Shown here: in pieces, positions 16,286-24,883 of the stretch
Position numbering within the stretch: the first letter of the stretch is position 1
Layout of the letters: each line of letters starts with the position of its first letter
DNA from: Ardenticatenaceae bacterium
Lineage (GTDB): Bacteria > Chloroflexota > Anaerolineae > Promineifilales > Promineifilaceae
Assembly (NCBI GenBank): GCA_020634415.1
Contig: JACKBT010000004.1
Span: forward strand, 124,001 to 188,000
DNA length: 64,000 nucleotides
Reading direction: 5' to 3'
The notes under the pieces: model-generated
Told to the model about the DNA's origin: nothing
What the model saw: only the letters and a program-made list of their open reading frames with translations
The model's database searches: none
Translations under genes and position numbers: made by a program

Positions 16286-17827
16286 ATGGCCGCAACCGGA
16301 ACCCTAACCCAAAACCTCGAAAAAATCGCCGCCCATCGGGCTGATATTGCCCAGCGCGGCGTGAAAAACATTATCAACGGCGAACATGGTGATGCCCTCT
16401 CTGGCGCTACCTACGAAAACGGCAGCCCCGTAGACAGCAGCCTCATCTGCACCGTCGCCAAAAGCGATGCCGCCGATATTGATGCCGCCGCCCAGGCCGC
16501 GCAAGCCGCCTTCCCCGCCTGGGCCGCCCTGCCCGTCAAAAAACGGCGCGATCTACTCTACAACGTCGCCGACCTCATCGAAGCCAACGCCGAAAAAATC
16601 GCCCTGCTCGAATCCCTCGACACCGGCCAGCCCATCCGCTTCATGAGCGCAGCGGCCGTGCGCAGTGCCGAAAATTTCCGCTTCTTCGCCGACCGCGTAG
16701 AATCGGCCCAAGATGGTCTCTCCCTGCCCACCCACGAACACCTCAACTACACCATTCGCCAGCCCATCGGCCCTGTCGGCATCATCACCCCCTGGAACAC
16801 TCCCTTCATGCTCTCCACCTGGAAAATTGCCCCCGCCCTGGCCGCGGGCTGCACCGTTGTCCACAAACCGGCCGAACTCAGCCCTGTCACCGCCCAAATT
16901 TTGGCCGAGCTGGTGCTGGAAGCTGGCATCGCCCCCGGTGTTCTCAATCTGGTCAATGGCTACGGCGAAACGGCCGGTAAGGCCCTCACCGAACACCCGG
17001 CCATCAAAGCCATCGGCTTCGTCGGCGAATCCATCACCGGCAGCCGCATCATGGCCCAGGGTGCCGCCACCCTCAAGCGGGTTCACTTTGAACTGGGCGG
17101 CAAAAACCCCGTCATCGTCTTCGCCGATGCCGATTTTGAACGCGCCCTCGATGCCGCCATCTTCATGATTTACAGCCTGAATGGGGAGCGGTGTACGTCG
17201 AGCAGCCGTTTGTTGGTGGAACGGCCGATCTACGCTGAATTCACTACCCGCCTGGCCGAACGTGTCCAGAAGATCAAAGTCGGCCACCCGCTCGATCCCC
17301 AAACGGAAATTGGCCCCCTGATTCACCAGGAGCATTGGGACAAAGTAAGTGGTTATGTGGCGATTGGGCAGGAAGATGGCGCGACGTTGATGGTGGGGGA
17401 TGGCAAACGGCCGTCTCACCTCGAACACGACCTAGCCGACGGCACTTACATCAACCCCATCCTTTTCATCGATGCCACCCCCGACATGCGCATCGCCCAA
17501 GAAGAAGTCTTCGGCCCCTTCCTCACCGCCATCCCCTTCGAGGGCGAAGACGAAGCCCTGACCATCGCCAACAACGTCAAATACGGCCTCACCGCCTACA
17601 TCTGGACACAAGACGTAGGCCGCGCCCTGCGCATGGCCCACAACGTCGAAGCCGGCATGGTCTGGGTCAACTCCCACAACGTGCGCCACCTGCCCACCCC
17701 CTTCGGCGGTGTCAAAGCCAGCGGCATCGGCCGCGACGGCGGCGACTATAGCTTCGACTTCTACATGGAAACAAAAAACATCAGCCTGGCAATGGGCAAT
17801 CATCGCATTCCCAAGCTAGGAAATTAG
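16286..17827 (+). CDS. Aldehyde dehydrogenase, 5-carboxymethyl-2-hydroxymuconate-semialdehyde type (HpaE-like)
   Basis: 513 residues, ATG preceded by TTAGGAG. Complete ALDH: Asn171 in ITPWNTPFM, general base Glu269 in FELGGKNP, nucleophile Cys303 in NGERCTSSS, and the PFGGVKASGIGRDGG..SFDFYMETKNI C-terminus characteristic of HpaE. It oxidises the semialdehyde made by the extradiol dioxygenase, with NAD+. Adjacent HpaG- and HpaD-like genes support homoprotocatechuate or a similar catechol as substrate. Its C-terminus ..LGN-stop runs into a heptad repeat arm, so the last residues may be repeat-derived. Confidence 0.85.
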   Translation: MAATGTLTQNLEKIAAHRADIAQRGVKNIINGEHGDALSGATYENGSPVDSSLICTVAKSDAADIDAAAQAAQAAFPAWAALPVKKRRDLLYNVADLIEANAEKIALLESLDTGQPIRFMSAAAVRSAENFRFFADRVESAQDGLSLPTHEHLNYTIRQPIGPVGIITPWNTPFMLSTWKIAPALAAGCTVVHKPAELSPVTAQILAELVLEAGIAPGVLNLVNGYGETAGKALTEHPAIKAIGFVGESITGSRIMAQGAATLKRVHFELGGKNPVIVFADADFERALDAAIFMIYSLNGERCTSSSRLLVERPIYAEFTTRLAERVQKIKVGHPLDPQTEIGPLIHQEHWDKVSGYVAIGQEDGATLMVGDGKRPSHLEHDLADGTYINPILFIDATPDMRIAQEEVFGPFLTAIPFEGEDEALTIANNVKYGLTAYIWTQDVGRALRMAHNVEAGMVWVNSHNVRHLPTPFGGVKASGIGRDGGDYSFDFYMETKNISLAMGNHRIPKLGN

Positions 17828-18020
17828 AGATTAGAGACTGGAGACTGGAGACTTTGGGTACTTAAGAATTCCACCAACCACTTCAATTGTCATTCTGACG
17901 AGTCTTCGAGGAGGAATCCCGACGGATCAGCAAGTCCGTCGGGATTCCTCGGAGGACCTCGGAATGACAGTGGGTTATTCGACTACAATTTATTCAGTCT
18001 CCAATCTCCAGTCTCCCAAA
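17823..18020. repeat. Heptad element split by a nested perfect inverted repeat
   Basis: Heptad arms GATTAGAGACTGGAGACTGG (17824-17853) and AGTCTCCAATCTCCAGTCTCC (about 17997-18017) flank about 140 bases. Inside is another inverted repeat: outer arms near 17889 and 17968 (GTCATTC/GAATGAC) and a perfect 16-bp stem 17911-17926/17935-17950 (GAGGAATCCCGACGGA and complement). This looks like one repeat family inserted into another. No gene is present. Confidence 0.8.
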
Positions 18021-18030
18021 GGAGAGTATC

Positions 18031-19014
18031 ATGCCAATTCGACATCCCGCAGGCAACCCGCCATTCAACATTATCCGCATGAGTCACATCGAACTGGGTG
18101 TGACCAATTTAGAAGCATCCCGCAAGTTTTACACCGAAATTTTGGGCTTAATCGAGACCGAGCAAGTAGGCAACTCCATCTACCTGCGCTGCTTAGAGGA
18201 ACGTAATCATCATTCGTTTGTACTCACGGAAACGGCCGATCCCTACGTCTACCGTTTTGGCTTCAAAGCCGCCAGCGAAGCCGATCTCGACAAAATCGAA
18301 ACCCACTTCCAGAACAAAGGGCTGCCCACTTGCTGGGTAGACCAACATGGGCAAGGCCGCACCCTGCAAACACGCGACATCTTCGGAATGCCCCTCGAAT
18401 TCTGCTACGAATTCACCCAAGTCGAGCGTAACCTGCAAAAATACAGCACCTATCACGGCTGCCACCCCCAACGCATAGACCACTTCAACTGCTTCACCCC
18501 CGACGTGCAAGCCAGCCACGACTTTTGGGCACTCGACTTAGGCTTCCGCACCACCGAATACACCAAAACCGAAGACGGCGATCAATTGTGGGCCGTTTGG
18601 ATGCACCGCAAAGGCAACGTCCATGACATGGCTTTCACCAACGGACGCGGCCCCCGTATGCACCATGTCGCCATCTGGGTTCCCACCGCCCTCCACATCA
18701 TCCACCTCTGCGACATCATGGCCACCACCGGTCATCTAGCCAGCATGGAGCGCGGCCCTGGTCGGCACGGCATCTCCAATGCCTTCTTCCTCTACGTGCG
18801 TGACCCCGACGGCCACCGCGTGGAAATATACACCAGCGACTACCTCACCGTAGACCCCGATTTCGTCCCCGTCGAGTGGAATTTGCACGATCCGCAGCGA
18901 CAAACGTTGTGGGGACACCCTGCTCCCCGCTCCTGGTTTGAAGAAGGTTCACCCCTGGTTGGCACAGAAATGCAAGAACCCGCCCTCCAGGCCCAACCCA
19001 TCGTCGCGCCCTAA
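18031..19014 (+). CDS. Extradiol catechol dioxygenase, 3,4-dihydroxyphenylacetate 2,3-dioxygenase type (HpaD-like)
   Basis: 327 residues, ATG with AAAGGAGAG upstream. Two vicinal-oxygen-chelate domains. Probable Fe/Mn ligands are His151 (RIDHFNCF), His212 (MHHVAIWV) and Glu265 (HRVEIYTSDY); the C-terminal RDPDGHRVEIYTSDY..DPDFVPVEW is the signature of the MndD/HPCD class of homoprotocatechuate dioxygenases. The enzyme opens the catechol ring between C2 and C3 with O2, which means the host is at least microaerobic. It is the last gene of the cluster. It fits the pathway with the HpaE- and HpaG-like genes. Confidence 0.88.
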   Translation: MPIRHPAGNPPFNIIRMSHIELGVTNLEASRKFYTEILGLIETEQVGNSIYLRCLEERNHHSFVLTETADPYVYRFGFKAASEADLDKIETHFQNKGLPTCWVDQHGQGRTLQTRDIFGMPLEFCYEFTQVERNLQKYSTYHGCHPQRIDHFNCFTPDVQASHDFWALDLGFRTTEYTKTEDGDQLWAVWMHRKGNVHDMAFTNGRGPRMHHVAIWVPTALHIIHLCDIMATTGHLASMERGPGRHGISNAFFLYVRDPDGHRVEIYTSDYLTVDPDFVPVEWNLHDPQRQTLWGHPAPRSWFEEGSPLVGTEMQEPALQAQPIVAP

Positions 19015-19025
19015 CCATACCCTTT

Positions 19026-19055
19026 GTAGGGGCGTGGCCTTGTGGCCGCCCCTAC
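19026..19055. terminator. Bidirectional hairpin between convergent genes
   Basis: GTAGGGGCG and CGCCCCTAC arms with an inner GGCC/GGCC step and a TTGT loop form a near-perfect 30-base hairpin in the 52-base gap between the convergent dioxygenase and transporter genes. This sequence type is a common dispersed hairpin in many bacteria; termination is inferred from position. Confidence 0.7.
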
Positions 19056-19066
19056 CACCTTATTAA

Positions 19067-21277
19067 TTACACCAGCGCACTTTCCCGCCCTGAATCGCGG
19101 ACAAAAATGCACGATGTATCAACCTGGCTCATCATGCGCTCCATGAAAGCCAGGTTGATTTGCTTTTGTAAGCCAAAAATATTCAAATCGGCTTCGGGGG
19201 CTTGCGGAATAAACTCGTTAAACGGCCCCACATGCACCACTGCCCGTGTGCCACGCGGCATCCGACCCAAATCCATCAACTGGTGCAGATATTGTTCGGC
19301 ATTCGGCCGTTCCGCCTCATCCTCCACCACAGTCAGCAGATTAATGCGCCCCTGCCAATTCCGTGCCAGTTGGTAGGCCAACAGCAGAGATAAATCCAGA
19401 TTGGGCAGACGCAGCCCAATTGTCCATTCCGGGCTTTGCTCCCGCATCCACACATTAATCACCTGCTCGCGCCCTAAACCGGTGTTGGGATTATCCATGT
19501 GCAAAATAACACCCATCTCATTTTCAATCGCCCGATCCATCAGAAATTGCAAGTCGGCTTCGGAACTGCCGTTGTTGGGCAGGATGGGCAAAAAGAGGGT
19601 GTTGGGGTGGAAAAAAGCACTGCTAGACACCGCCATCGCCATATGCAAGGTATGGTCGAACTGCCGTGTTTCCAGCAAGGCCACCCGCGCAAAAATGCCT
19701 GCCCGGTCAAAGGCCGATTCGTAGGATTTCAAGGTCTGTAGATCGTCCCGGTGACCGGGCGCGTAACAGCCAACAATGTGTAAGGAGCCATTGGGTTTGG
19801 TGATGGCCGTGAGGAAGCGGTAGCTGTAACGCAGAGCCGCCTGAGACTGGATGGGTACGAGCAGGCTGGGTTTCCAGGCGCGGTCCTGGCCCGTAGGCAT
19901 CCGCAGCACCCGTTTGGCCGCCCATTCTGCCAGTGTCACAAACATGCCGCTGCGCACATCGCTCCAGGGGGCAGTTAGCTGTTGCAAGGACAGATATTCA
20001 TACAGCACGATGATGGTAATGGTAGCCACCAGGCTGAAAATGGGGTTGATGAGATACATGACGACAAGCGCACCAACAAAGCCAATGAGCGGCACGACAC
20101 GCGGTACGGGAAAGAGGGGGCGGAAGCTGGTTAAACCCAGTGATTGCTCTAACAAAACGACCCCATTTAGCGTGGCGTAGGTGACGAGGAAAAACATGGT
20201 CATGAGGGGAGCGATTTTGTTGATGCCGTTGCCGGAAAGGCCGAAGAGGAGCGTGGCGATGCCGATGGCGCCAGTCAAATACATGGCGTTGCGTGGTTCG
20301 CCGTTTTCTGTTTCGGCGGAGAGGATGTGACCGAAGGGGACTACGCCATGAACGGCCATGGCTTGCAATACACGCGGCGCACCGACGAGGGAGTTAAGTG
20401 CGGCGGAGAAGGTGGCGGCCAGGATGCCGGCCTGCACGGCCCAGCCAAAGGCGGCTTTTTCGACCATGATGGTGAATTTGTCCATGAGTTCTTCCGGCGT
20501 GGCGACGAGGGATGTCCAGTAGGCCAATCCCAAATAGACGGCGAAGCTGACGAGGATGGCGGCCATGGTGCCGGTGGGGATGCTGCGGCGTGGGCTTTGC
20601 AGGGTGCCAGAGAGATTGACACCCGCTAAAACGCCGGTCACGGCCGGAAAGAAAACGGCAAACACGCCCCAAAAATCGGCATCACGGAAGCTGCCCCACA
20701 ACTGAGGTGTGTGGACTGCGCCCGGATTGCCATAGCGTGTGGAACTGCCTAACAGGACGGAAAAGATGGAGAAGCTGACGATGAAGAGGATGGGGTAACG
20801 GATGCGGGCGGCTAAGCCAACGCTGGTGTAGGCGATGGCGAAGCAGAGACCATAAGCCAGGAAGAGAATGAGAATTTCGGGGTGGGTGGGGAAAACCGAG
20901 AGCCAGCCTTCGGTGAAGGCGAAGATGTAGAAGGCGACGGAGATGGCTTGGGCCAGGTAAAAGGGCAGGTTGACGCTGCCACCCACTTCTAATCCTAATG
21001 ATTGAGAGATGATGGAGAAGGAGCCACCGGCCCCAACGCGGATGTTGGTGGCGACGGAGGAGATGGAGAGGCCCGTGCAGATGGTGATGATGTTGGCGAG
21101 GGCGATGATGAGCAGCCCGCCGATTAAACCGGCCTGGCCGACAACCCAACCGGTGCGCAGGTACATGACGGCACCCAGGATGGTGAGGAGAGTGGGCAGG
21201 AAAACGCCTTCGAGTGTGCCAAATTTTTTGATTTCTGTTTCGGTTTTGGTGGGGGTAGGTTCTGTTTGTTGCTCCAT
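19067..21277 (-). CDS. SLC12-type cation-chloride cotransporter / APC-superfamily permease
   Basis: 736 residues. The first ~450 residues hold about 12 membrane segments, beginning with the SLC12/APC hallmark FGTLEGVFLPTLLTILGAVMYLRTGWVVGQAG, and ..GAGGSFSIISQSLGLEVGGSVNLPFYLAQAIS... The C-terminal ~260 residues are a soluble domain like that of cation-chloride cotransporters, with a USP-like NTP-binding feel (PNGSLHIVGCY, LLTVVEDEAERPNAEQYL). It should move Na+/K+ and Cl- or amino acids across the cytoplasmic membrane. The gene is convergent with the dioxygenase gene and divergent from hisC at 21381. Substrate is not determinable here. Confidence 0.82.
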   Translation of the reverse strand: MEQQTEPTPTKTETEIKKFGTLEGVFLPTLLTILGAVMYLRTGWVVGQAGLIGGLLIIALANIITICTGLSISSVATNIRVGAGGSFSIISQSLGLEVGGSVNLPFYLAQAISVAFYIFAFTEGWLSVFPTHPEILILFLAYGLCFAIAYTSVGLAARIRYPILFIVSFSIFSVLLGSSTRYGNPGAVHTPQLWGSFRDADFWGVFAVFFPAVTGVLAGVNLSGTLQSPRRSIPTGTMAAILVSFAVYLGLAYWTSLVATPEELMDKFTIMVEKAAFGWAVQAGILAATFSAALNSLVGAPRVLQAMAVHGVVPFGHILSAETENGEPRNAMYLTGAIGIATLLFGLSGNGINKIAPLMTMFFLVTYATLNGVVLLEQSLGLTSFRPLFPVPRVVPLIGFVGALVVMYLINPIFSLVATITIIVLYEYLSLQQLTAPWSDVRSGMFVTLAEWAAKRVLRMPTGQDRAWKPSLLVPIQSQAALRYSYRFLTAITKPNGSLHIVGCYAPGHRDDLQTLKSYESAFDRAGIFARVALLETRQFDHTLHMAMAVSSSAFFHPNTLFLPILPNNGSSEADLQFLMDRAIENEMGVILHMDNPNTGLGREQVINVWMREQSPEWTIGLRLPNLDLSLLLAYQLARNWQGRINLLTVVEDEAERPNAEQYLHQLMDLGRMPRGTRAVVHVGPFNEFIPQAPEADLNIFGLQKQINLAFMERMMSQVDTSCIFVRDSGRESALV

Positions 21278-21380
21278 GTGTTGGTTCTATCAGAATTGTG
21301 ACATGGATGCTAGTTTTTGCGGCAACGGCCGTTCGCCCAAAAACCTCCCTTGTGTTATGGTTGCCTCAAAAAGGATGATC

Positions 21381-22463
21381 ATGAGCCGACCAGAATATAA
21401 ACCAGGGCTGTCCATTGAGGATTTGCCCCCTGAACTGCGCCAAAAACAACCCCTCAAATTAGCCTCCAATGAAAATCCGCTGGGGCCATCGCCCAAAGCC
21501 TTAGCGGCGATGTGTGAAGCGTTGGGCAACAGCCATCTTTACCCCTCCAAGCAGTTGGACGGCCGTTTACGGCAAGCCATTGCTGATTATTGGGGGCGGG
21601 GTTTAACGGCCGATCACATTATCCTCGGCAATGGCGGCCTGGATGTGCTGGAGTTGGCCGCACGACATTATCTGGCCGCGCCCACGGCCGATTGTGTGCA
21701 TCCCCGCGTGACCTTCCCCTTCTTAGCTCGCTACTGTGGCCGTGCCGCACGGCCACTCTGTTTTTACGATCTCGATCCTGACACTTTTGCTTATGAACCA
21801 GAGGCAGTTTTAACGGCCGTTACCCCCCACACCGGCCTCGTTTACGTCTGTAACCCCAATAATCCTACTGGCACATACATGACAGCCAGCCAACTCGACC
21901 ACCTGCTCGCCAACCTGCCGCCAAAGGCACTGCTGCTCCACGATGAAGCCTACTACCACTTCCACGATGCGCCCGACTTTCCCGATGCCATCGGGCACGT
22001 TTTGGCCGGGGCTAACCTGCTCATCATCCACACCTTCTCCAAAATTTATGGCATGGCCGGATTGCGCCTGGGGTATGGCATTGCCCGTCCCGACATCATC
22101 GCTGCGTTGGCGAATTTGCAACGGCCGTTCCACGTAAACAACCTCACGCTTCTGGCCGGGCTGGCCGCCTTACAGGACGAGGAACATTTGCAGAAGACGG
22201 TGGTGAATAATGAAAACGGCCGTTCCTGGCTCACCCAACAACTGCAAACACTCGGCTGCCACGTATGGCCCAGCCAAACCAACTTCCTCATGTTTTCCCA
22301 TGAGCGCATAACGGCCGATACCATCGTCACCCAAATGCTGCAAGAAGCCATCATCATGCGGCCCGCCTTTGGCCTGGCAAACCACATACGCCTCAGCATT
22401 GGCACAGCCGAACAAAACACACGAGTCATTGAAACGCTGCAAAAAATTATAGAAAAAGTGTAA
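21381..22463 (+). CDS. hisC: Histidinol-phosphate aminotransferase-like PLP enzyme
   Basis: 360 residues. The ATG at 21381 is chosen because AAAAAGG lies 6-7 bases upstream and the product begins MSRPEYKPGLSIEDLPPEL, typical of HisC; the upstream in-frame ATGs at 21357 and 21375 lack good spacing. Fold-type I aminotransferase motifs: LASNENPLGPSPKA, GNGGLDVLEL, YVCNPNNPTGTY (substrate-binding Asn), DEAYYHF, and the Schiff-base Lys221 in HTFSKIYGMAGLRLGYG. It converts imidazole acetol-phosphate to histidinol-phosphate with glutamate. No other his gene is in the window; a related aromatic aminotransferase role cannot be excluded. Confidence 0.8.
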   Translation: MSRPEYKPGLSIEDLPPELRQKQPLKLASNENPLGPSPKALAAMCEALGNSHLYPSKQLDGRLRQAIADYWGRGLTADHIILGNGGLDVLELAARHYLAAPTADCVHPRVTFPFLARYCGRAARPLCFYDLDPDTFAYEPEAVLTAVTPHTGLVYVCNPNNPTGTYMTASQLDHLLANLPPKALLLHDEAYYHFHDAPDFPDAIGHVLAGANLLIIHTFSKIYGMAGLRLGYGIARPDIIAALANLQRPFHVNNLTLLAGLAALQDEEHLQKTVVNNENGRSWLTQQLQTLGCHVWPSQTNFLMFSHERITADTIVTQMLQEAIIMRPAFGLANHIRLSIGTAEQNTRVIETLQKIIEKV

Positions 22464-22474
22464 CTGCACAGGTC

Positions 22475-22494
22475 ATTCCTGCGTAGGCAGGAAT
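22475..22494. repeat. Short perfect hairpin ATTCCTGC/GCAGGAAT
   Basis: Eight-base stem with a GTAG loop, 12 bases after hisC; likely a terminator or a dispersed REP-type hairpin. Further on (22546-22610) imperfect inverted copies of GACCCGAAG and CTTCGGGCC lie about 60 bases apart, as also seen near 35766 and 35895. Confidence 0.6.
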
Positions 22495-22613
22495 CCATCC
22501 CCCAAAGGCAGCAAATGGCACACCAGCTATTTGGAAGACCCGAAGCGTTTTACTAACTCTCAGAATCGGCCACGACCTAGCCGCCAAACCCTTCGGGCCT
22601 TTGTCTCTATAAG

Positions 22614-22666
22614 GGTAATCGGTAATTGGGCAATGAGGCCAAAATCACCCAATTACACAATTACCT
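22614..22666. repeat. Heptad-type inverted repeat (GGTAATC/GATTACC units)
   Basis: Left arm GGTAATCGGTAATTGGGCAA, right arm CACCCAATTACACAATTACC, with a loop of about 15 bases, between the convergent ends of hisC and the universal-stress-protein gene. Likely terminates one or both transcripts. Confidence 0.75.
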
Positions 22667-22675
22667 GATTAGACA

Positions 22676-23176
22676 TCAAGCCAACTCGCTTGCTCGCAAA
22701 TCGGCCTCAGCCTCAATAGGGGGAATAATTTCATTAGCGCGAATAAGCACAACCGGAATATCCGCTCGGCGAATAATCTTGTCCGCCACACTGCCAAACA
22801 TCCACCGCGCCAGCCCACCCCAACCATGCGTACTCATCACAATCGCATCCATATTTTGCGCCTCGGCAATATCCAAAATCGCCCCCGCTGGTGAATCCCC
22901 CTCCACAATCTGATGATGCACCACATAACCCTGCTGCCGCAGCGAATTTTTGTGCAGCTTCAGGTACATTTCTGCCTCATCCAGAACATGTTCGCGCATT
23001 TTGAAATGCAATTCACCATAAGCGCGGCCATCAACGGTAGGCATGGTTGTGGGCGAGGCCACCACACGGATTAAGGTAATTTCTCCCTCAAATTTAGATG
23101 CTAATTCCAGAGCAGCCGGCAAGGCACTTTCGGCCAAATGGGAGCCATCTAATGGCACTAATATACGTCTAAACAT
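22676..23176 (-). CDS. Universal stress protein, single domain
   Basis: 166 residues from the ATG at 23176, which has GGAGA upstream and begins MFRRILVPLDGSHLAESAL, the standard UspA start. The ATP-binding motif G-2x-G-9x-G-S is seen in MSTHGWGGLARWMFGSVADKI. It is a cytoplasmic nucleotide-binding stress protein. It lies after another USP gene and the 2-oxoacid:ferredoxin oxidoreductase operon, on the same strand, suggesting joint regulation with anaerobic metabolism. The upstream 166-base gap carries an 11-bp hairpin. Confidence 0.9.
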   Translation of the reverse strand: MFRRILVPLDGSHLAESALPAALELASKFEGEITLIRVVASPTTMPTVDGRAYGELHFKMREHVLDEAEMYLKLHKNSLRQQGYVVHHQIVEGDSPAGAILDIAEAQNMDAIVMSTHGWGGLARWMFGSVADKIIRRADIPVVLIRANEIIPPIEAEADLRASELA

Positions 23177-23258
23177 AATTGATTCTCCAAAATAGTATTC
23201 GTATAAAACCAATCTTTGGTTACGGATACCAGGTTCGTTTGTTATTGGTAACGTTCAC

Positions 23259-23311
23259 CCTCCCGGAGGTTTTCCCTCGAGAGAGCCTTCGTAAAAGAAG
23301 CCTCCGGGAGG
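23259..23311. repeat. Inverted repeat CCTCCCGGAGG / CCTCCGGGAGG
   Basis: Perfect 11-base arms (23259-23269 and 23301-23311) with a 31-base loop, between the two universal stress protein genes. It may stabilise or terminate the upstream minus-strand mRNA. No other function is visible. Confidence 0.75.
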
Positions 23312-23342
23312 ATTTTTCGCTCGAGGAACTGAACGATTACTG

Positions 23343-24260
23343 TTATTGCGTGAATTTTTCAGAAGGTGGCCGCACTATCAGCATGGCGCACTTGGCGCTG
23401 CGCATGATTTTTTCGGTAATGCTGCCATATACCCATCGCTGCAGCCCTGAGCGCCCGTGTGTCGCCATCACTACCAAATCCACCTTGTCTGCCTCAATAA
23501 AGTCCAAAATGGTGTCCGTGACTGGGCCGACTCTGGGCGCAGTGTCTGTCACTTGGGCCACTTCTTGGGGCAGCCGAGCCACCAAACGCTGAAGGTAATT
23601 TTCGGTGCGATGGTAGTAATCCTCAATGGTTCTGGCCCCTAACCCGGTTTCAACCTTTTCCAATTCAGCAACAAAGGTCGGGTTTAGCTCTTCAGACGAT
23701 TCAACGCTGAATAGGGTAAGCTGGCTGCCCAACCGGGCGGCAACTTCAACCCCAGGCTGCAAGGCAGTTTCGGATAATTCGGAGCCATCCAGGGTGATGA
23801 GCATATGCTGCAAGGGTTTGTCTTCGCGGATGACGAGGACAGGGCAGGGGGCCTGGCGCAGCACGCGCTCGGTGACACTGCCCAACATCCAGCGGGAGAA
23901 GCCAGAACGGCCGTGTGTACTCATCACAATTAAATCTACCTGCTCCCGAACGGCCGTATCCACAATCACACTCGCCTCATCCCCATCCGCCACAACCGGG
24001 TGAATGTGGACATTCGGATGAGCATGATTCTGCTTCACCTTATTCAGATAAGCCTGCAAATTCTTGCGCGATTGCGCCAACGATTGATCCGGCAGCATAA
24101 ACCCATATCCGGCCCGATCCTCGATAAAAGCCTTCTCCATAAAGGGCACACTGACCAGGAACACATCCGCGTTTCCCTGTTCAGCCAGAGCCAGACCCGG
24201 CTTCAAGGCACGTTCCGCCAATTCAGAACTATCAAGCGGGATTAATATCTTTTCAAACAT
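23343..24260 (-). CDS. Universal stress protein, tandem two-domain
   Basis: 305 residues from the ATG at 24260, which has GAGGAC upstream. Two Usp domains: MFEKILIPLDSSELAERAL.. with ATP motif MSTHGRSGFSRWMLGSVTERV, then MLITLDGSELSETALQPGVE.. with MATHGRSGLQRWVYGSITEKI. Both nucleotide-binding motifs are complete. The gene starts 10 bases after the gamma subunit of the 2-oxoacid oxidoreductase, so it is likely cotranscribed with it. Confidence 0.9.
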   Translation of the reverse strand: MFEKILIPLDSSELAERALKPGLALAEQGNADVFLVSVPFMEKAFIEDRAGYGFMLPDQSLAQSRKNLQAYLNKVKQNHAHPNVHIHPVVADGDEASVIVDTAVREQVDLIVMSTHGRSGFSRWMLGSVTERVLRQAPCPVLVIREDKPLQHMLITLDGSELSETALQPGVEVAARLGSQLTLFSVESSEELNPTFVAELEKVETGLGARTIEDYYHRTENYLQRLVARLPQEVAQVTDTAPRVGPVTDTILDFIEADKVDLVVMATHGRSGLQRWVYGSITEKIMRSAKCAMLIVRPPSEKFTQ

Positions 24261-24270
24261 GTTGTCCTCA

Positions 24271-24825
24271 TTAAAACGTTTCAGCCACTGCCGACTCAAA
24301 TTGATAACCCTGCTGCAAAACTTGCAAGTTCATCGCCAACAAATGCTCTTTTGTCTTCGGCAGATGGTCAGTTAATGCTTGTTCAACTGCGGAGAGCGGC
24401 AAAATCGGCCGTTTCGCCAACATCGCCCCCAACAGCACCATATTCAACATTTTCACCGTTCCATGCTCCTCCGCAATCGCATTGGCCGGAACAGCTACCA
24501 GTTCCAAATCATCACGCAGCGTCTCCACCGCAATGAGGGAACTATTGGCCACCAGCAGCCCGCCAGGCTGCACCAGCGACTCATACTTATCAAACGAAGG
24601 TTGGTTCAGGGCAATGGCAATATCCGGGCGGGCCACAATGGGCGCACCCACCGGCTCATCACCGATGATGACCGTACAGTTAGCTGTGCCACCCCGCATC
24701 TCTGGGCCATATGAGGGAATCCAGGTGACAAAACGGCCGTAATCCATCCCCGCATAAGCCAACACCTGCCCCGCCAACAACACCCCCTGCCCACCAAAAC
24801 CTGCAATCACAATTGATGTTTCCAT
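24271..24825 (-). CDS. 2-oxoacid:ferredoxin oxidoreductase gamma subunit
   Basis: 184 residues from the ATG at 24825 (AGGAAAAAATC upstream). Begins METSIVIAGFGGQGVLLAGQVLAYAG and continues YGRFVTWIPSYGPEMRGGTANCTVII, the classic gamma-domain signature of KorC/VorC/PorG. It completes the enzyme encoded by the ferredoxin, alpha and beta genes further upstream on the same strand. The aminotransferase and the peptidase-like genes lie between beta and gamma, an unusual split. The complex oxidatively decarboxylates a 2-oxoacid to acyl-CoA and reduces ferredoxin. Confidence 0.88.
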   Translation of the reverse strand: METSIVIAGFGGQGVLLAGQVLAYAGMDYGRFVTWIPSYGPEMRGGTANCTVIIGDEPVGAPIVARPDIAIALNQPSFDKYESLVQPGGLLVANSSLIAVETLRDDLELVAVPANAIAEEHGTVKMLNMVLLGAMLAKRPILPLSAVEQALTDHLPKTKEHLLAMNLQVLQQGYQFESAVAETF

Positions 24826-24883
24826 GATTTTTTCCTGTTCCCAGAAGTGGCCCGGTGAGACACCAGCCACAGCTCTGGGGAAC

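Noticed and set aside
21009..21380. Longer hisC start with 120 extra residues
   Set aside because: It overlaps the divergent transporter gene and lacks a ribosome binding site; HisC proteins begin near the chosen ATG.
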